Shown piece by piece: positions 33,018 to 45,619 of a stretch of 64,000 nucleotides of DNA (the stretch's first letter is position 1; each line of letters opens with the position of its first letter). This stretch comes from Tetmemena sp. SeJ-2015 (lineage: Eukaryota > Ciliophora > Spirotrichea > Sporadotrichida > Oxytrichidae): the NCBI GenBank assembly GCA_027382625.1, contig JAJKFJ010022752.1, positions 1 to 64,000 of the forward strand. Reading direction: 5' to 3'. The notes beneath the pieces are model-generated. The model saw only the letters and a list, made by a program, of their open reading frames with translations. It was not told the origin of the DNA and made no database searches. The translations under genes were made by a program, and so were the position numbers.

Positions 33018-34395
33018 TCAATAATTTTATCTCCAGATTCTGATTCCGTTCTGAAAGCCTGTATCTACCTCTAAATTTTATTCATTATACCTTTATCCTC
33101 CACTTTATATTGCCCTCTTGCCAGATCCTGTTGCAATTATTCCTTCTCCACAATATTTGACTGCCCCTACAGAATCAAACATAGCAGGAAAAGTTTGAAC
33201 CCACTCCCCAATTTAGATATCATAGATTGTCACACTGCCATCTGTATTACCACAGCTTAGATATTTCCCATCCTCGCTCAGGTCAAAGTACATCTTTTAG
33301 TTTGTAGATACCTAATCAAATTGTATACTTTCCTCTTAACTATTTTTTTTCTTAGAGATAGTAGATTCCTAGATTTACTGATTCCTTGAATAAGTGAAAG
33401 TAACAAAAGCTTCTCTGGGCTGTCTGACATCGAATTAATAGATCGAGTTCGCTTCTCTTCTCGTTCCCACAAATAAGTATCTCCCATCTGGACTGAATTG
33501 CACCTAGCTGACTCCCACATTAGATTTCGTGAAGTCTTCTAAAACGCTAAAAGGCTTAGAGAAAACTCTTTAGTCTAGTAAGTAGACTTTTGTATCATAG
33601 CAGCCTAAGGCGATAAACTTAGAATCCTTAGGCGAGAAATCTATAGAGGAGATAGGCTATTTTAGCCTAGTCTTGTCTTTTCTCAAATAGCAAGTCTAAA
33701 TAATAATTTAAACAGAGTTACCTTTACTTACTTCTGGAGCTTCATAAGAAGCCTCTATGTCAAATAATTTCACAATTCCCTTTGCGTGGCCCGTGAATAA
33801 AGTCTTATTTTACTCGTTAACTCTGATTGAGAGAGGTGTTATGAGTTCCTCTACCTGATTCAAGCACTTAAATTGAGTAGATATCGTTCCTGTTTTATAT
33901 CCCACATGTGAACCTAAATAAGTTATCGCTTTGAATTTTACTGGTTAGGTCCTTGCTAGTTGAAAATAGAAACGACCCTGAGCTTGAGTCATGAAGAACA
34001 TCTATTTCATAACTAGGGCCTGACTCTTTTATATTTCTCAAATAAGTAAAGGAGCTATCACCTTCTATATTAACGTTTCCCTCTAATTAATTTAGAAATT
34101 AGCTGTGAGATTCAATACTGTAGATAAAATTGTCTCCTCTCTCTGTCGAGCAAACAACATGATCTAATTCAGGGATGTATTTTATCTACTTCACAAAACT
34201 ATTTAAAAATAAGTTACTATAATCTTACCTCTGATAGTTTGAACTAGATTTTGAAGTAGATTAGTAGTTGTAAAAGTCTTCACCTATAAGCGTTGGGAAA
34301 GTGAGAGCCTTGTCCATATTTGGCTCTTTTATATCTTTATTTCCTTGAATTTGTTAATCTACTTAAGATTCCGCAACTTATGTACTCCCTTCCAT
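33018..34395 (-). CDS. WD40 protein resembling WRAP53/TCAB1 telomerase Cajal-body factor
   Basis: The minus-strand product starts MEGSTQVAESQVDQQIQGNK. It has WD40 blades: YIPELDHVVCSTERGDNFIY, the WDIKTGTISTQFKCLN blade, QNKTLFTGHAKGIVKLFDIE, SIDFSPKDSKFIALGCYDTK, VQFSPDGRYLFVGTRREANS, KMYFDLSEDGKYLSCGNTDG and EGIIATGSGKRA, ending NGIRIWRQNY, TGA. The RYLFVGTRREANSIYQFD block, then YFDLS..G.YLS.G.TDG, then a late ATGSGKR match the diagnostic order of WRAP53/TCAB1, which binds small Cajal-body RNAs and telomerase RNA. Introns occur at about 33310-33370, 33700 and 34190-34235. Telomerase relevance here is inference. Confidence 0.75.
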
Positions 34396-34527
34396 TACTT
34401 AATTTACTATTTAATTTCTTTAAACAATTTTTATAGAATAATATAATAAAACACTCTTCTTCTCTTAAAGAAGTTGTTGTAAATAAAATAAATCGAAGTT
34501 AATCTTTTATACTATATCTTAATAATA

Positions 34528-35691
34528 ATGGCCGAAGAGAACGCCCCAGAAGCTAAAACCTCCAAACCCCTTACTATGGCAGGTAAGAACCTCAATCTAT
34601 CTACCTCTTTTATTTCACGAGTTTATTCAATTTAACCAATCTAATTAGGTTTGCAGTCGCTTGCTAAAGCTCTAGATTCCAAGCAAGCGAGAACTTCCTT
34701 CGGAAAGCTTCCTCTCTCAGTTGAGAAATCTCAACCCAGTTTTGGCTTTTCTCAGGCGAGGAGAGAACAGGAGAAACAGTTTTTGGGTACCGATCTCACC
34801 AAGCAGGCTAATGCAGGAAAGCAATCTTATCTTTACTAAATTGTTCATATTTCTTTAAATCTCCAGGACCTATATATCAATACGAAGATGCTCTCAAGTA
34901 CCAAAAGGTAAGAATCAAAAACCTGAAAAATAGAAGCAGTTATATCAGAATATCTGAACTTCAATTGATGAATTGTTTATAGAACCCAGGATGGGGCTTT
35001 GGTACTTCTGAGAAGATGAGCCCGATCAAACCTAAGTATGACTTTTACGAAAATGCAATCTTCCTTGATGATCCTCTCTCTGCTGACGTTGCCAGAAAGC
35101 CTAAGGGAGCAACTCATAAAATTGGTACCGAACCTAGAGTAAGTAAAAAAACTCACTCTGTATTAAATTATTAACAACACCATTGATTATTTGGAATTAA
35201 AATCCCTTGTTTAGATGCAATTGAGCAACTTCGAGTCAAGTCCCGGCCCACAGTACTTGCCGAAGGATAAACCAGAGCTCGAAAAAACTCCACAGTACAC
35301 TTTTGGCTTTAGAAGAGGCAATGCTTTGAAATAGCAAACTTCTTCACCAAACTCTGTGGGACCTGGCCGTTACGTTCCCGAAGCATCTGCTAACCCTTCA
35401 ACTGTTCAAAATTTACCAAAGTGGACTCTCCCTAAAGCAGGAAGAAATGGGCCTGAGGTAAAGAGTATATCAAAGAACTAAACTTTCGCAATTAACTCCT
35501 CAAACACTTAATTTTCATTCAATTGTTACATTCCATTTTCCTCAATCGGTGGATAAGCAGACTCAAGTAAAAGAACCTCACCAAGGGCAACATTTGGAAC
35601 TAGTGGAAGAGAGCAGACTGGCAAGACCGGAGTCTTTAAGGATATGATGCACGGCACAGCTCCAGTGAAGCTCTATCACCCAAGCTACTGA
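34528..35691 (+). CDS. Sperm-tail PG-rich repeat (STPGR) protein, axonemal type
   Basis: Exons encode MAEENAPEAKTSKPLTMAG, LQSLAKALDSKQARTSFGKL, NPGWGFGTSEKMSPIKPKYD, SNFESSPGPQYLPKDKPELE, TFGFRRGNALKQQTSSPNSV, GPGRYVPEASANPSTVQNLP and TFGTSGREQTGKTGVFKDMM, ending YHPSY, TGA. PGPxY and GPGRY units spaced with TFGF/TFGT motifs define the STPGR family of microtubule-associated axoneme proteins. Four introns with GT...TTTAG-type ends are visible (about 34583-34648, 34846, 34910-34980 and 35138-35214), plus one at about 35457-35570. No IES was needed. Confidence 0.85.
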
Positions 35692-35972
35692 CAAAATGGT
35701 GTGAAATTCTGTCAGATATATGCTTAAAAGAATATAGCAGTGATTTTATTCTTAAAATCATTGAGCAATATAAAGTAAACAATTCTTAAACAATTAAAGT
35801 CTTAATTTAGAGCGTTTTCTTCTTCAAACGTTTAAGTAAAACGTTTATATTTTACTTTACATTCATTTTAAATGAATTACCATTTTCCTATTAAAGTAGT
35901 ATATGACTAGTGATAGAAATTTAACATTATGGAAATTAATTTGATTTGATCATGTGACTGAATTTTACGTGG

Positions 35973-37856
35973 TCAATTTAAAGGGCAGAAGAAAAGCTAC
36001 CTTTGATAGAAAAGCTAGAGATTCTCATAGTAGTGAATGATGCACCCAATTATTACGCAAAAGTGAAATAGCTAGTGACTCTATCCGCATAAATCAAATG
36101 CTCCTGGCTTGCATCTCTCAGGCGTCTTAGTTGAATATAGGATTGCCCCTAGTAAGTAGAAAGCACCTCCAATTAGATATTAATTAAGAATAAATAAATC
36201 TATGTTTAGATATATAGAGGCTTTTCCTTCCATCATGAATTCAGGTTAGCTTTAAGAGGGTGTTAAGAAATTAAAAACATACCGAAATGCAAGAACGTAA
36301 ATTAAAGGGCAGCTTATTGAGAATGCGAATACGCCAAACAAAGAACCCCTAATAGATTTTAGATGAGGCAAAGCTGAATCTATCATCCATTGAAACATAA
36401 AAGACAAGCAGACTCATTGAAGTCAGCACAACCATGAAAATGTTTCTTAGATCTACAGAGTTTAATTATGCAAGTGTAATTTACATTCGACTTCGCTACA
36501 GGCATACAGGTAATTAGTTGCGGGCATGGCACTCCCATAAATCAGAATTGTGATACCTGCATAGTCCAGCTTAGCAAGTATATTAGAAACGTTAGTTGAG
36601 TAAACAAAAAAGAGATGGAAAAGAGCAGAGAGGCCCATGCATATAGATGCTGAAGCCATGTTTATAAACAAGGGCCAGCGAGAAACATAGTTCAAATAAG
36701 AATCTACGTCATCAACTGGCTTCTCTCTGTTAAATATTTCCAGCCACTACATTTTGTCCACTCTTTTAGTAGCTCTTTGAGAAATTTCAACCATCTTATC
36801 TTAAAAGTTGTCAATAGCTTTCTGCAAATAACTTAGCTAAATTGTATTAAATATATCTATCTCAAATCTTACTCTAGAGTAGGAGATATTGGTAAAGAAG
36901 TGCTCTTCTGATTGTAAATCGAATTAATCTTTCATGAGATGTCTCATCTTTTAAATGTTGTCCATCAGTTATTCAGGGTAATGAAAAACCTCATGACTCC
37001 ATTATTCAAGTTTCTTTTCAATTACGATCTCTTCTTCATGTATCAAATGTTTTGCGCTCTGGTATTCAGAGAGGAGTATTTGTGAAAGCCCCTCTATCTT
37101 TAGAATAACCTTTTGCAGAGCCGAGCTGTTCCTCCATTCTTCATCTTGCCAAGCATCAGAGTATCTATTTGAGGTAAAGTCTGAGCACTGATTCCTATAA
37201 TAATTTAAGATATGAGTCAAGTCAAGTAGTAAATATCTTGAAATGAATTTTATGATTGAAAGGAGTTGATAGCGTCATCAATTAAAATTCAGATAAACAA
37301 TATTAGGTATGAGCAGTACTTTCTTCTTACTTATCTATTTAAGACCCTGCTTCTTCAAATCCTCTCAAGCTGTCAATCTCACATTAAAGATTATCTAGCT
37401 CTTGCTTTATGTAGGAGGGTAGATGATGTTAGTCTGGATCATACTATTCAATAATCAGCTGGCTTCCGGTTTTCATGCTACTCAGATAAAACATGGTTTA
37501 TAAGTGACAGGTATCACATTTTAATTGGTGTAGACCATGAGGCCTATAAAAAGTACTGATCCACAAAAATGACTCCAAACATTCACGAACTCGTTGTGTA
37601 AGGTAAACATAGACTTGATAATTGCCCATATAGAATTATCATAGCCTATTCTATAACCATGCTTGATGAATTCATTATCTACTAAGTGCTCTGGTGCATC
37701 GTGCGACTGCCCAATGAAAGCATCAAGCATGTCTCTAATGTTTTATCTAAGCATATAAAAATTTAAATAGGGATAATAATCTTTTCCTTTCCATTCTTTT
37801 TCTGCAGCGAATTTACTGTTTCTTTTGCTTTCTTTTAGTTTTTCCGTCCAGTTCAT
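35973..37856 (-). CDS. PAQR/adiponectin-receptor family membrane protein with large inserted loop
   Basis: Starts MNWTEKLKESKRNSKFAAEK. The PAQR N-terminal signature is present: FIKHGYRIGYDNSIWAIIKS and TLHNEFVNVWSHFCGSVLFI. Later come MGLSALFHLFFVYS (the SxxxH zinc site), KLDYAGITILIYGSAMPATN and a C-terminal KPGAFDLCGQSHQLFHFCVI (the HxxxH zinc site). PAQRs are seven-helix receptors or ceramidase-like enzymes. Unlike animal PAQRs, about 250 mostly helical residues lie between membrane helices 1 and 2 (about 36720-37500; e.g. SSALQKVILKIEGLSQILLS, QWSHEVFHYPEQLMDNI). Part of that stretch around 37240-37500 may be an IES or intron. Ends TGA 35973-35975. Confidence 0.8.
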
Positions 37857-37859
37857 TTT

Positions 37860-38275
37860 AAGTAACCAAAGTCTCCTCTTAGAAATTATTGTTATCTTTG
37901 GTAATTAAATCTTCATTGGGCCCTGCTTGCATCCGATTCTATGAGTTTGGCTTTGAATTTTATCTCGAAAGAGTTTGTGGATTCTTAGTTTGCTTCGTTT
38001 ACATTTAAACTTATCTTAATTTGTGGATACTAATTAAAAATAATTGACAGATTATTCAGGGCTGTTTGTGTTTTATAGTTTTCTCAATTTAATTTAAATT
38101 AGGAGCAATTAACACTCCCTTTACAAAGATGACGTTTTAAAATTTAATTTGACCTTATCTTATTAAACTTCTCTTACATCACATGAATTAAAGCACGAGT
38201 AAATTAACTCAAGATATCAAAAAATGGCAAATTATTTTAGGAATTTAAATCTGATTCTTGTAATATAAACTAATG
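37860..38275. other. AT-rich intergenic region
   Basis: No frame recognised between the start of the PAQR gene and the next minus-strand coding block. Confidence 0.35.
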
Positions 38276-38279
38276 GATA

Positions 38280-38985
38280 TTTCATATCAAATCTCTATAA
38301 AGGATCTCTAAAATAACAGTTAAAGTTCGAGACTGCAGTTGAGTTCATTGAAATAACTTCCTGCAATTGTAAAGGGAGATAGTCTGCCATCTTTAAATAA
38401 TAGGTGATCGAGTTCCATTTTAGCATCAAGAAAATCTCGCAATTCCTTCATTACTGACTATGCTACTATCTTTTAATCATATTTTGAAGTGATTTAGAAA
38501 GCTTCTTAAATTATTTAAATGCTACTCAAACTTATGAAAGAGCCATTCCAGGTTAAAACTGATACCTAAATCAAACTTTGGATTATGCTCCATCTTAAAC
38601 GTAAAATATTTTTTTATGCTTTAAAAATCTTAGGCACCTCACCAATTATAGAAGCCACTAGCATAAGTCATTTCCTCTAGTGCGATGCATAATAAATCTT
38701 TGAACAATTCAGCTTCTTTGGAGTCGCTAGATTCCTTAGAAGGAAAACTCTCACTAACGACTATTAAACCTGCACCGACCCAAAAATCATAATGCGAGGG
38801 TGCTACAAGGCTCTTATTTATTTTGATAATTTTAAACTTAATTCTCCAAAAACAAAGGACCAAAAATACAAGATCAAGCACTATCAGAAATGGCATCTCA
38901 CTCCCTCCACTGAAAAGTTTAAGCAGGGATTCCTTTATCCTGTTGAATCTTAAGCTAAGCTTTTGCCAGCACCAGATTAGTTAAA
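38280..38985 (-). CDS. Unidentified protein with one membrane segment
   Basis: The minus-strand block reads RFNRIKESLLKLFSGGSEMP, then a hydrophobic helix FLIVLDLVFLVLCFWRI, then KSLVAPSHYDFWVGAGLIVV and KEAELFKDLLCIALEEMTYA, stopping near 38639. A further block with MEHNPKFDLGISFNLEWLFH and a final MKELRDFLDAKMELDHLLFK suggests the gene continues to about 38330 across one or two IESs or introns. No family recognised. Confidence 0.4.
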
Positions 38986-39095
38986 TTTTTCTATACCGGT
39001 CTGCTATTTTTTCTCACTGATACCGCGCCTGATCATCATTGGTCATGTGGGTTTTTGCGGTGTTAAGGGAAAGCCGGTGGGATCAATCGACATCA

Positions 39096-39973
39096 ATGAA
39101 TGCTAATGACGCTAGTTTGTCAGACCACAGAGATTCTCTCTCGTCTTTAAATGGGAGTAGTGCGTATAGCTTTAACTCCACAAATGAAAAAACAAGGGGT
39201 TACGCCTGATGGGATTAACTTTGAAATCGATTAAACAGTTATTCATATATCCGGTTGATGTGCTTAATTTTTCCGCAAGTATTTAATTGTTTCTATATAA
39301 ATAAATCTTAAGCTTTGAATAATTATTAACTTTTTAAGATTCGTATGTGAATCTCCCACTTCTTAAAAGCACCAAGCGATATAAACTGCCTACTCAAGCA
39401 CGAAAGACTGTAGCTGAAGAAATTGAGCAGCGTAGAGATAAAACTCCAGGCCCTGGCTTTTACAAAGACAAGGAGTACAGATACAAGATAAAGGGGCACT
39501 ACTCCAATAAACTAGCAAGGAATGCATACATGGAGGAAATAGAATACTTGGCAAAGCAAACTCCAGGGCCAAATTAGCATCAAATTAATTCACTTATAAC
39601 TAATTACTTTAAAATTTCTATGAGAAGAGTTACAAATCTCAAGAGAGGAGATCAATAAGTCCCAATATAAACTGCGACAAGACAGAGAAAGACACCAAGA
39701 TAGTTAAAAGTAATAGTCCCTCCTCCGTATCATATGAAGTCTTAGAGGCCAAAGATAAGCTCAGGAAAATTAAGTTATAAAACTTAAGAGTTATCTAATT
39801 AAATGTCTTAGATTAATCTCCCTAAATGGACGAAGAAAAATGGAGACAGATATTTAGATACACTTTTGAAGCAAAAGTAATAAATCCCAGGAGTAGGAGC
39901 ATATGAAAATTTAGCTGGCTCTCTTGATTATTAGTCTAAAGGGTAAAGTCCTCGCTTTAAAAGAGGTCGTTGA
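39096..39973 (+). CDS. PG-rich repeat protein (STPGR-like), second copy
   Basis: Starts MNANDASLSDHRDSLSSLNG. After an interruption at about 39208-39340 comes NLPLLKSTKRYKLPTQARKT, then EQRRDKTPGPGFYKDKEYRY, YLAKQTPGPNQHQI, SISPNINCDKTEKDTKIVKS, INLPKWTKKNGDRYLDTLLK and QQIPGVGAYENLAGSLDYQS, ending PRFKRGR, TGA 39971-39973. TPGPGFY, TPGPN and PGVGAY are STPGR motifs. Frame changes at about 39590-39630 and 39780-39810 indicate further IESs or introns. Confidence 0.7.
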
Positions 39974-40274
39974 ATCTGCTTTTTATCTGAATATACTTTA
40001 TGATTTGAATATGTTATTAGAAATTCATTTGCATCAATTAATGGATCACGAGAGAGTAAATTGGTTGAAGACAATATTTGAAAATCTAAAGATCATCTGT
40101 AAGAGTAGTATTCATTATTATGATAAAATGTGTTTGGATCTTATCTATGTGCGCCGAAATTAGGTTGTGGTTAAAAGCTTTACTTGTTATTATCCTGCAT
40201 TCTCATTTACTGGTATTTAAAATATAAATATCCCATCTAGCTTCGTTCCTCTGCCCTCTTTTGAGTAATAAGCT

Positions 40275-42761
40275 TTGGAGCATTCAAAATTAATATTTTT
40301 ATAAGTAATTATTCCCTGCTATTAGTAGATCATTCTATTTCGAATTCATTCTCTCAGAACCAAGTCCAGTAACTGCTCCTCCGGTATTAACTGCATTTTG
40401 CCTTATTTTCTAATACTAAGATCCATCCTTGAAAACTTGCTGCTTCCTGAGTTCTTCTTCCTTTTGCTATCTCCTTTGGAGATCTCTCAACTCATAATAC
40501 CTTTCAAGTCCCTTAACTTAAAAATCTGGAGTGCTAGCCACGGATAGAGCTGGTGCTGAAGGACCATGAGCATTTATTTAAGGATTAAAACTGCAGTCTC
40601 TGAACTCTTCTAGAGTTTTAGCTGCAAGCTACTAATGCTGCCAGTGGTCTCTTTTCATTTAATAAGACGCGGCATCATCTAAACTTATCCAAAATATATA
40701 GACGATGATAGGATTAATTTTTAAGTGTTTATTACGTTATTGAAGTCTGAATGAACTTAGTAGTTCTGATTTATTTTAGGCTAGAAGGTGTAATCTCTCA
40801 TCCTGTTCTCTATATAATCTTTTTGTCTTGCGTTAAGCTGTGAGTCTTGGTAGGTTGAAATTTCGTCAAAACTGTCCCTACTCTGAGCTATTAATCGAGA
40901 AGTAGGATTAATTTAGGGCTAAAAGCTGTATTTTTACTCTTAAAAAATCATCAAGGAATTTATAAGACTCTTGAGTTTGCTTTGAAGACTTGGAATACGC
41001 CTTATCAATTTTCTATCCTTCGTTTGCTTAGCTTGGTCTCTGATTTAAGTAGTTTTGGCCTTGTATAATTCTCTGAGGTTGCTGAAATTAGTCAATCTAA
41101 TGATGCTGCTTAGGTGAAGAATGATGCTGATTGTAAAGCCTATTGAAGACATCAAATCCTTCTCGACTGCTATCCTCTAAAGAGTCATAGTAGAACTGAG
41201 AAGCCAATATCCTGCTTACTTGGTTTATTTCTGGTTCGTATGAGCATACCTTAGAGAGATGTTGTTAAGCCAGAGAACGCTCCAAGTTCTGAAGCCTGGT
41301 TTCTTCTTGTCTCCTCTATCTGTCTAAGAAATCCTAAAGGATCAGCTTCTTTTCATAATCTTCAAAATATTGAGCATGTTCATAAATTTAAATTTACTGA
41401 TCTGTCAAATTATGGCTCTGATTTTCAAAAGCGTCTAGATCATTAAAGATATATAGATAATTATCATGAGAGGCATAAGTTTGTGCTTTATCGACTCTTC
41501 TGTCTATGTACTCTAGTGCTTCTCCATAAAGTCTTTCATGGATAGGAGCTTATGATCTATACTCTCCATTTGAGGAATGTTTTTTAGATTCACTCCTTTT
41601 CTAAGCAACTATTTTCTTGCTTTTCTCGTTTATTTTGGGCTTCTCTTACAAATAACGATCTTAATCATTATTCATATGTTTATATAGCAAGGTATCTAAT
41701 GAATGTATAATTCATCAAGTTCATCTTATTGAGATTCTCAGCTCTAGATTTCTATGAGTAGTCGTAGACTTTGCTTTTGACTTGACCTTAATTTCTCATA
41801 AAGTTATCCTTGCTCAAGTTAGTTTATGGTTTGAATGTACACCCTTGGAGCTGCTATTCTTCTATTTCCCTTCTCAGCTTTTCTTCCTTGAATTTTCTCA
41901 TCGTTGCATCGTTTTGAAGTCTTTCATAAGCCTTGATACTTGATTATAAAAAATTCAATTTAATTTCTAAATTTAATTGAAGGAAAGGCCAGAGAATCGT
42001 CTGATTCACTCTAGCTCAAGCTAAGTTAGTCAACACTGGTGCTTTGGAACTTCCTGCTTTTACTATTCACACGAGGCTTAAATGTACAGTCATTAGTCCT
42101 CTGAGATACAACTCAATTATTATGAAAGTAAGTTATAATATATGTGCTTTAACTTCTTCTTTCATCCTGAGGAGCTTAAGATTTCTTTGTTGCTCTTTAA
42201 ACTTCATTCTTGAATCGAAATCTTCGATTGATGATTGAATCTTCTCTTTCTTCCTTGATTCATCTATCGTATAAAAAATTAATAGGAAATAAATAGTATA
42301 TAGAAATCTAAGTTACCGAGATATCTTATGTGAGGTGTCTATTCCTATTTATAGTTGGTAAACTAACTCTCTGCCATAAAATTCTATTGAAGGATTCTCT
42401 GGCTTTAAGGGGACTTCAGCTCTGTCTTCTGAGAGCTTAAATTTAACAACGCCACAAATTAAACTTCTTAAACGCTGACTATGCAACTGGCTGTCCTATG
42501 GAGTCTGATCGTTCCTTCTTTAACTCTTGCCAGATTGTGGATGAGTGACTTTTATCTTTTTGAAATGGCCAATTCTCTGGCCTTTGGGACTGATAAGAGC
42601 ACTTTTCTATCTTTAACTGGACTTTGGTTTTTCCTCTGAGAATCTACCCTAAGCTTTCTTCTAGTTACTAAATCTTCTCTCTGTAAGTGTCTAGGGTGAT
42701 TCCTCTTTTGAGGCCTCAAAGCTTTTGAACTAGTTGAAGTTAAATTATGATAAAATATCAT
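40275..42761 (-). CDS. Unidentified coiled-coil, glutamine-rich protein
   Basis: Dense minus-strand coding with many TAA/TAG glutamine codons. Blocks include IKVTHPQSGKSQRRNDQTPQ, DFDSRMKFKEQQRNLKLLRM, NDATMRKFKEEKLRREIEEQ followed by QLQGCTFKPQTNLSKDNFMR, ERLYGEALEYIDRRVDKAQT and a C-terminal DLQRRYSKRKKEELRKQQVF. A charged coiled coil leading into CTFKP, with an RLY-type helix further on, is a pattern I associate with ciliate cytoskeletal or flagellar proteins, but no family name can be supported. At least three interruptions exist (near 41960, 42130-42270 and 40690-40770). Both ends are approximate. Confidence 0.5.
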
Positions 42762-43017
42762 AATTAATTAGTAATTTAAGTCGTCCTAAGACTCTATTGA
42801 TTGCAAATTCGTTCTAAATTGCAACTAGTTTACATCTTATTCAACGTTAAAATCACGAAAACAAAATTATTAACTTTTGTCATAAAAATTTTAAATGAAA
42901 TAATTTAACTTAAGTTAGATAAATTCCAGATTTAAAGTATCTATAAAAGAATTTATGATAATTTAATTTGGTTATCTATAAATTCTTTATTAACCCTATG
43001 ATAATAATATTTTGCTA

Positions 43018-44078
43018 TCAATTTTTGATAACCTTATACTTGGTAATTCTATCTTTCAGAAAGCAGAGGTGGTTAAATTGCTTCACTATCAAATTTATTT
43101 GCTACCCTCTTTTTACTCTAATCGATCCTAGACTATTAAGTGTCATTATTTTTCTCGCTTGCTTAAACCATAGTAAAGTCTTTTTGATTTACTGATCGCA
43201 CCGATAGGGCTTCTTAGTTTTGAGAGTACTGCGATTGAAAAAGAATAAAAAATATGTTACATTATGAACACTCTAGTATTGGCGCTTTTGGGGAGACTGT
43301 GGGCCAAGTTTGTTCTTCAATTTATCTAGATAAGTAATTGGAGGTCTCTTGTTGGAAGATATCTGAGAATGAGATAGCATAAATATGAAAGTAAACATAA
43401 ATTAGATCTATCTCGAGAACCTCTTGCCTAACTCTTTTATTATTCAAAGTGTTCTTATATTATAACTATAATAAATAACATCTTAAATTCATATAGAATT
43501 GAGAGCAATAAAATTTAATAGTCTTTTCAAAGTTATTCAACGATCTATTGTCACTCTTGTCATAGTTTTGTTGCTTAACTAAATCTGTCGCATCAGTGAA
43601 ACTCCTCGCCTTATCATCATCGATTCTAATGTAATTATAAACTTAAGTTTAAATTTCATTATAAAAGTTTTAATTGGTGGATGTCTTCACTTAATTGGGT
43701 TGATTTGCTATTATAGACTTTGAGTAGTAAGAATGTCCGTCCATACTCTGTGGCTTAGATGTCTTGTTAGTTTGAGTTAGTGTGTTTAATTAATAGTCGT
43801 TGTCTGTTTCATAGGCCTATCTTATTTTGCCAAGGAGATCGTAGCAGTACTCATCTTTACTCCCCACTGATCCTCTACCTACTTAGCTCTAAGCTTGCTT
43901 TAAATCCAAATGCGGAGGATTCTCGCTCAATAAAACTAAACATACGTTTATAAAATTTAAATCTATTTTTCAATATAGAGTTATTCCCATCTTATTAGCG
44001 GTGCTGATTAATTTTGGCCAATATTTCTTGTCTCTTAGCTAGTATGGTTTCTCTTTCCTTAGCACCAAGATTGTTCAT
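43018..44078 (-). CDS. Unidentified N/Q-rich protein
   Basis: Starts MNNLGAKERETILAKRQEIL, then ENPPHLDLKQAQSQVGRGSV, KIRQAYETDNDYQLNTLTQT, NYIRIDDDKARSFTDATDLV and SNKRPPITYLDKLKNKLGPQ, ending about ITKYKVIKN, TGA 43018-43020. Frame changes near 43400-43490 and 43950 mark interruptions. No domain recognised. The start lies only 120 bp from the divergent STPGR gene. Confidence 0.5.
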
Positions 44079-44197
44079 TTTGATTCGTCTCTAATTTTTC
44101 TTAATTTAAATTGATGCACCACTCTAGCTCTCAAATAGATAAAGCTCATAATCAAAATACACTACCGCATTAGAAGATTAAATTAATTACAATCAAA

Positions 44198-45357
44198 ATG
44201 AATGAATTGCTTCTGTCGGCCGAAACTACTAACAGGCCATCACTTCATAAATTGCGAAGCGTTGACTCATTCAAAATGGTAGTCAAAGACGAACCATTTT
44301 CTTAAGGTAAGTAAGGAGAAACCTCCTAGCTTTAGTCAATGGTGTGATTTAATTGCTAATCTAGATTTTAGTCTACTAAGGGCAGGCTAACTTTCTGGAA
44401 TCATAAGGAGCCGCAGATAAGAAAATTATGGCACGGCCAAGATCAGCACATCCAGATTCTCTAAATGCAATTTAAGAAGGGATTCTTGGGCGTCCACAAA
44501 CTGCTTAGAATGGAATCTGGGGATACAGAATACCGAAGCCACTTGACTTTTCTCAAGGTCCCATCTGGTCCTTCCCTCGCGATCGTTCTAGCTACTTTGA
44601 AATTGAAAGTCGCCCTTACAGAAAGAATCCTGGTCCAGGGGCCTATCAACTTGCTAAAGTTCTATCGCCAGAAGAAGAGAAGGAATTGAGAAAGAAGAGA
44701 CGAGTCTAATAATTAATTGCTTAGTTAGTCCATTAATAAGCATGTTTGTGTGTGTGTTTTAAGAGTTAAGGTCGATATAGCTAAATTGCCGAAGAGACCT
44801 GTATTTACAGATGAGGCGATCAGAGATGCAAGAGGCAAGGCAGCACCAGGCTAATACCAAGTGAAAGCATAAATTTTCAAAAAGGTGCCTGGCAGTGTAG
44901 CTATGAAGATAGACAAGAAGAGCTACATAGACGATTTAGTCCAGCAAAAGAAGGACTCTCTATCGCTTTGCGCTCTTATGAAATTTTTAATAAACTCGCC
45001 ATTATTTATTAACTCTTGATCCGAAGCGGAAATTTGTAGAGAAGAAGGTTACAGGGTTGAGTTGGCACAAACCGAAAGAAGATTCTGATTGGAAAATCAA
45101 GAAACAACGAGGTCCTGATATGGGCTCCTACGATCCAAGAGAATCCCTTAAGAAATAATATAAACTTAAACTTGAGTTGATAATTTTTATCATAGAAGGT
45201 TGAGAAATCGGTAGGAAACACTGTCTTCTCAAAATCTAATATTCCTACTTTTTCCACATAAGCTGCCAAAGAAAAACAGTTTGTCCCTCCTTGTGGGAGC
45301 TATCAGATTGAAAAAGCTTATAACATAGTGCACAGGCCAATGAAGAAGAGAATTTGA
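44198..45357 (+). CDS. PG-rich repeat protein (STPGR), third copy
   Basis: Starts MNELLLSAETTNRPSLHKLR, intron GTAAGT at about 44307. Then LNAIQEGILGRPQTAQNGIW, FSQGPIWSFPRDRSSYFEIE, YRKNPGPGAYQLAKVLSPEE, RDARGKAAPGQYQVKAQIF, SWHKPKEDSDWKIKKQRGPD (with DMGSYDPRESL), VGNTVFSKSNIPTF and FVPPCGSYQIEKAYNI, ending RPMKKRI, TGA 45355-45357. NPGPGAY, APGQY and CGSYQ repeats place it in the STPGR microtubule-associated family. Interruptions at about 44707-44766, 44958-45018 and 45155-45196 are introns or IESs. Confidence 0.8.
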
Positions 45358-45619
45358 GAAATAAGTGAGATTGAGGCAGTTTGGAATACGACAAAGGACA
45401 CTGGTCTGAATGACTTTAAAAATGAAACCTGAAAGTTATTGTTGTAATTGGTGGGTCAATTTTTAGTTTAAGCAACTTATTATAATAGAGGTTAAATTTC
45501 ATTAACTCGCATCTAATAATTTAACTATTGATACCATAAAGGTACCTCATCAAATGGCTTGTAGCCTTATAATATTGCTCAAATTAGTTTAAAAATTAGA
45601 AATTAATAGTATATATTTT

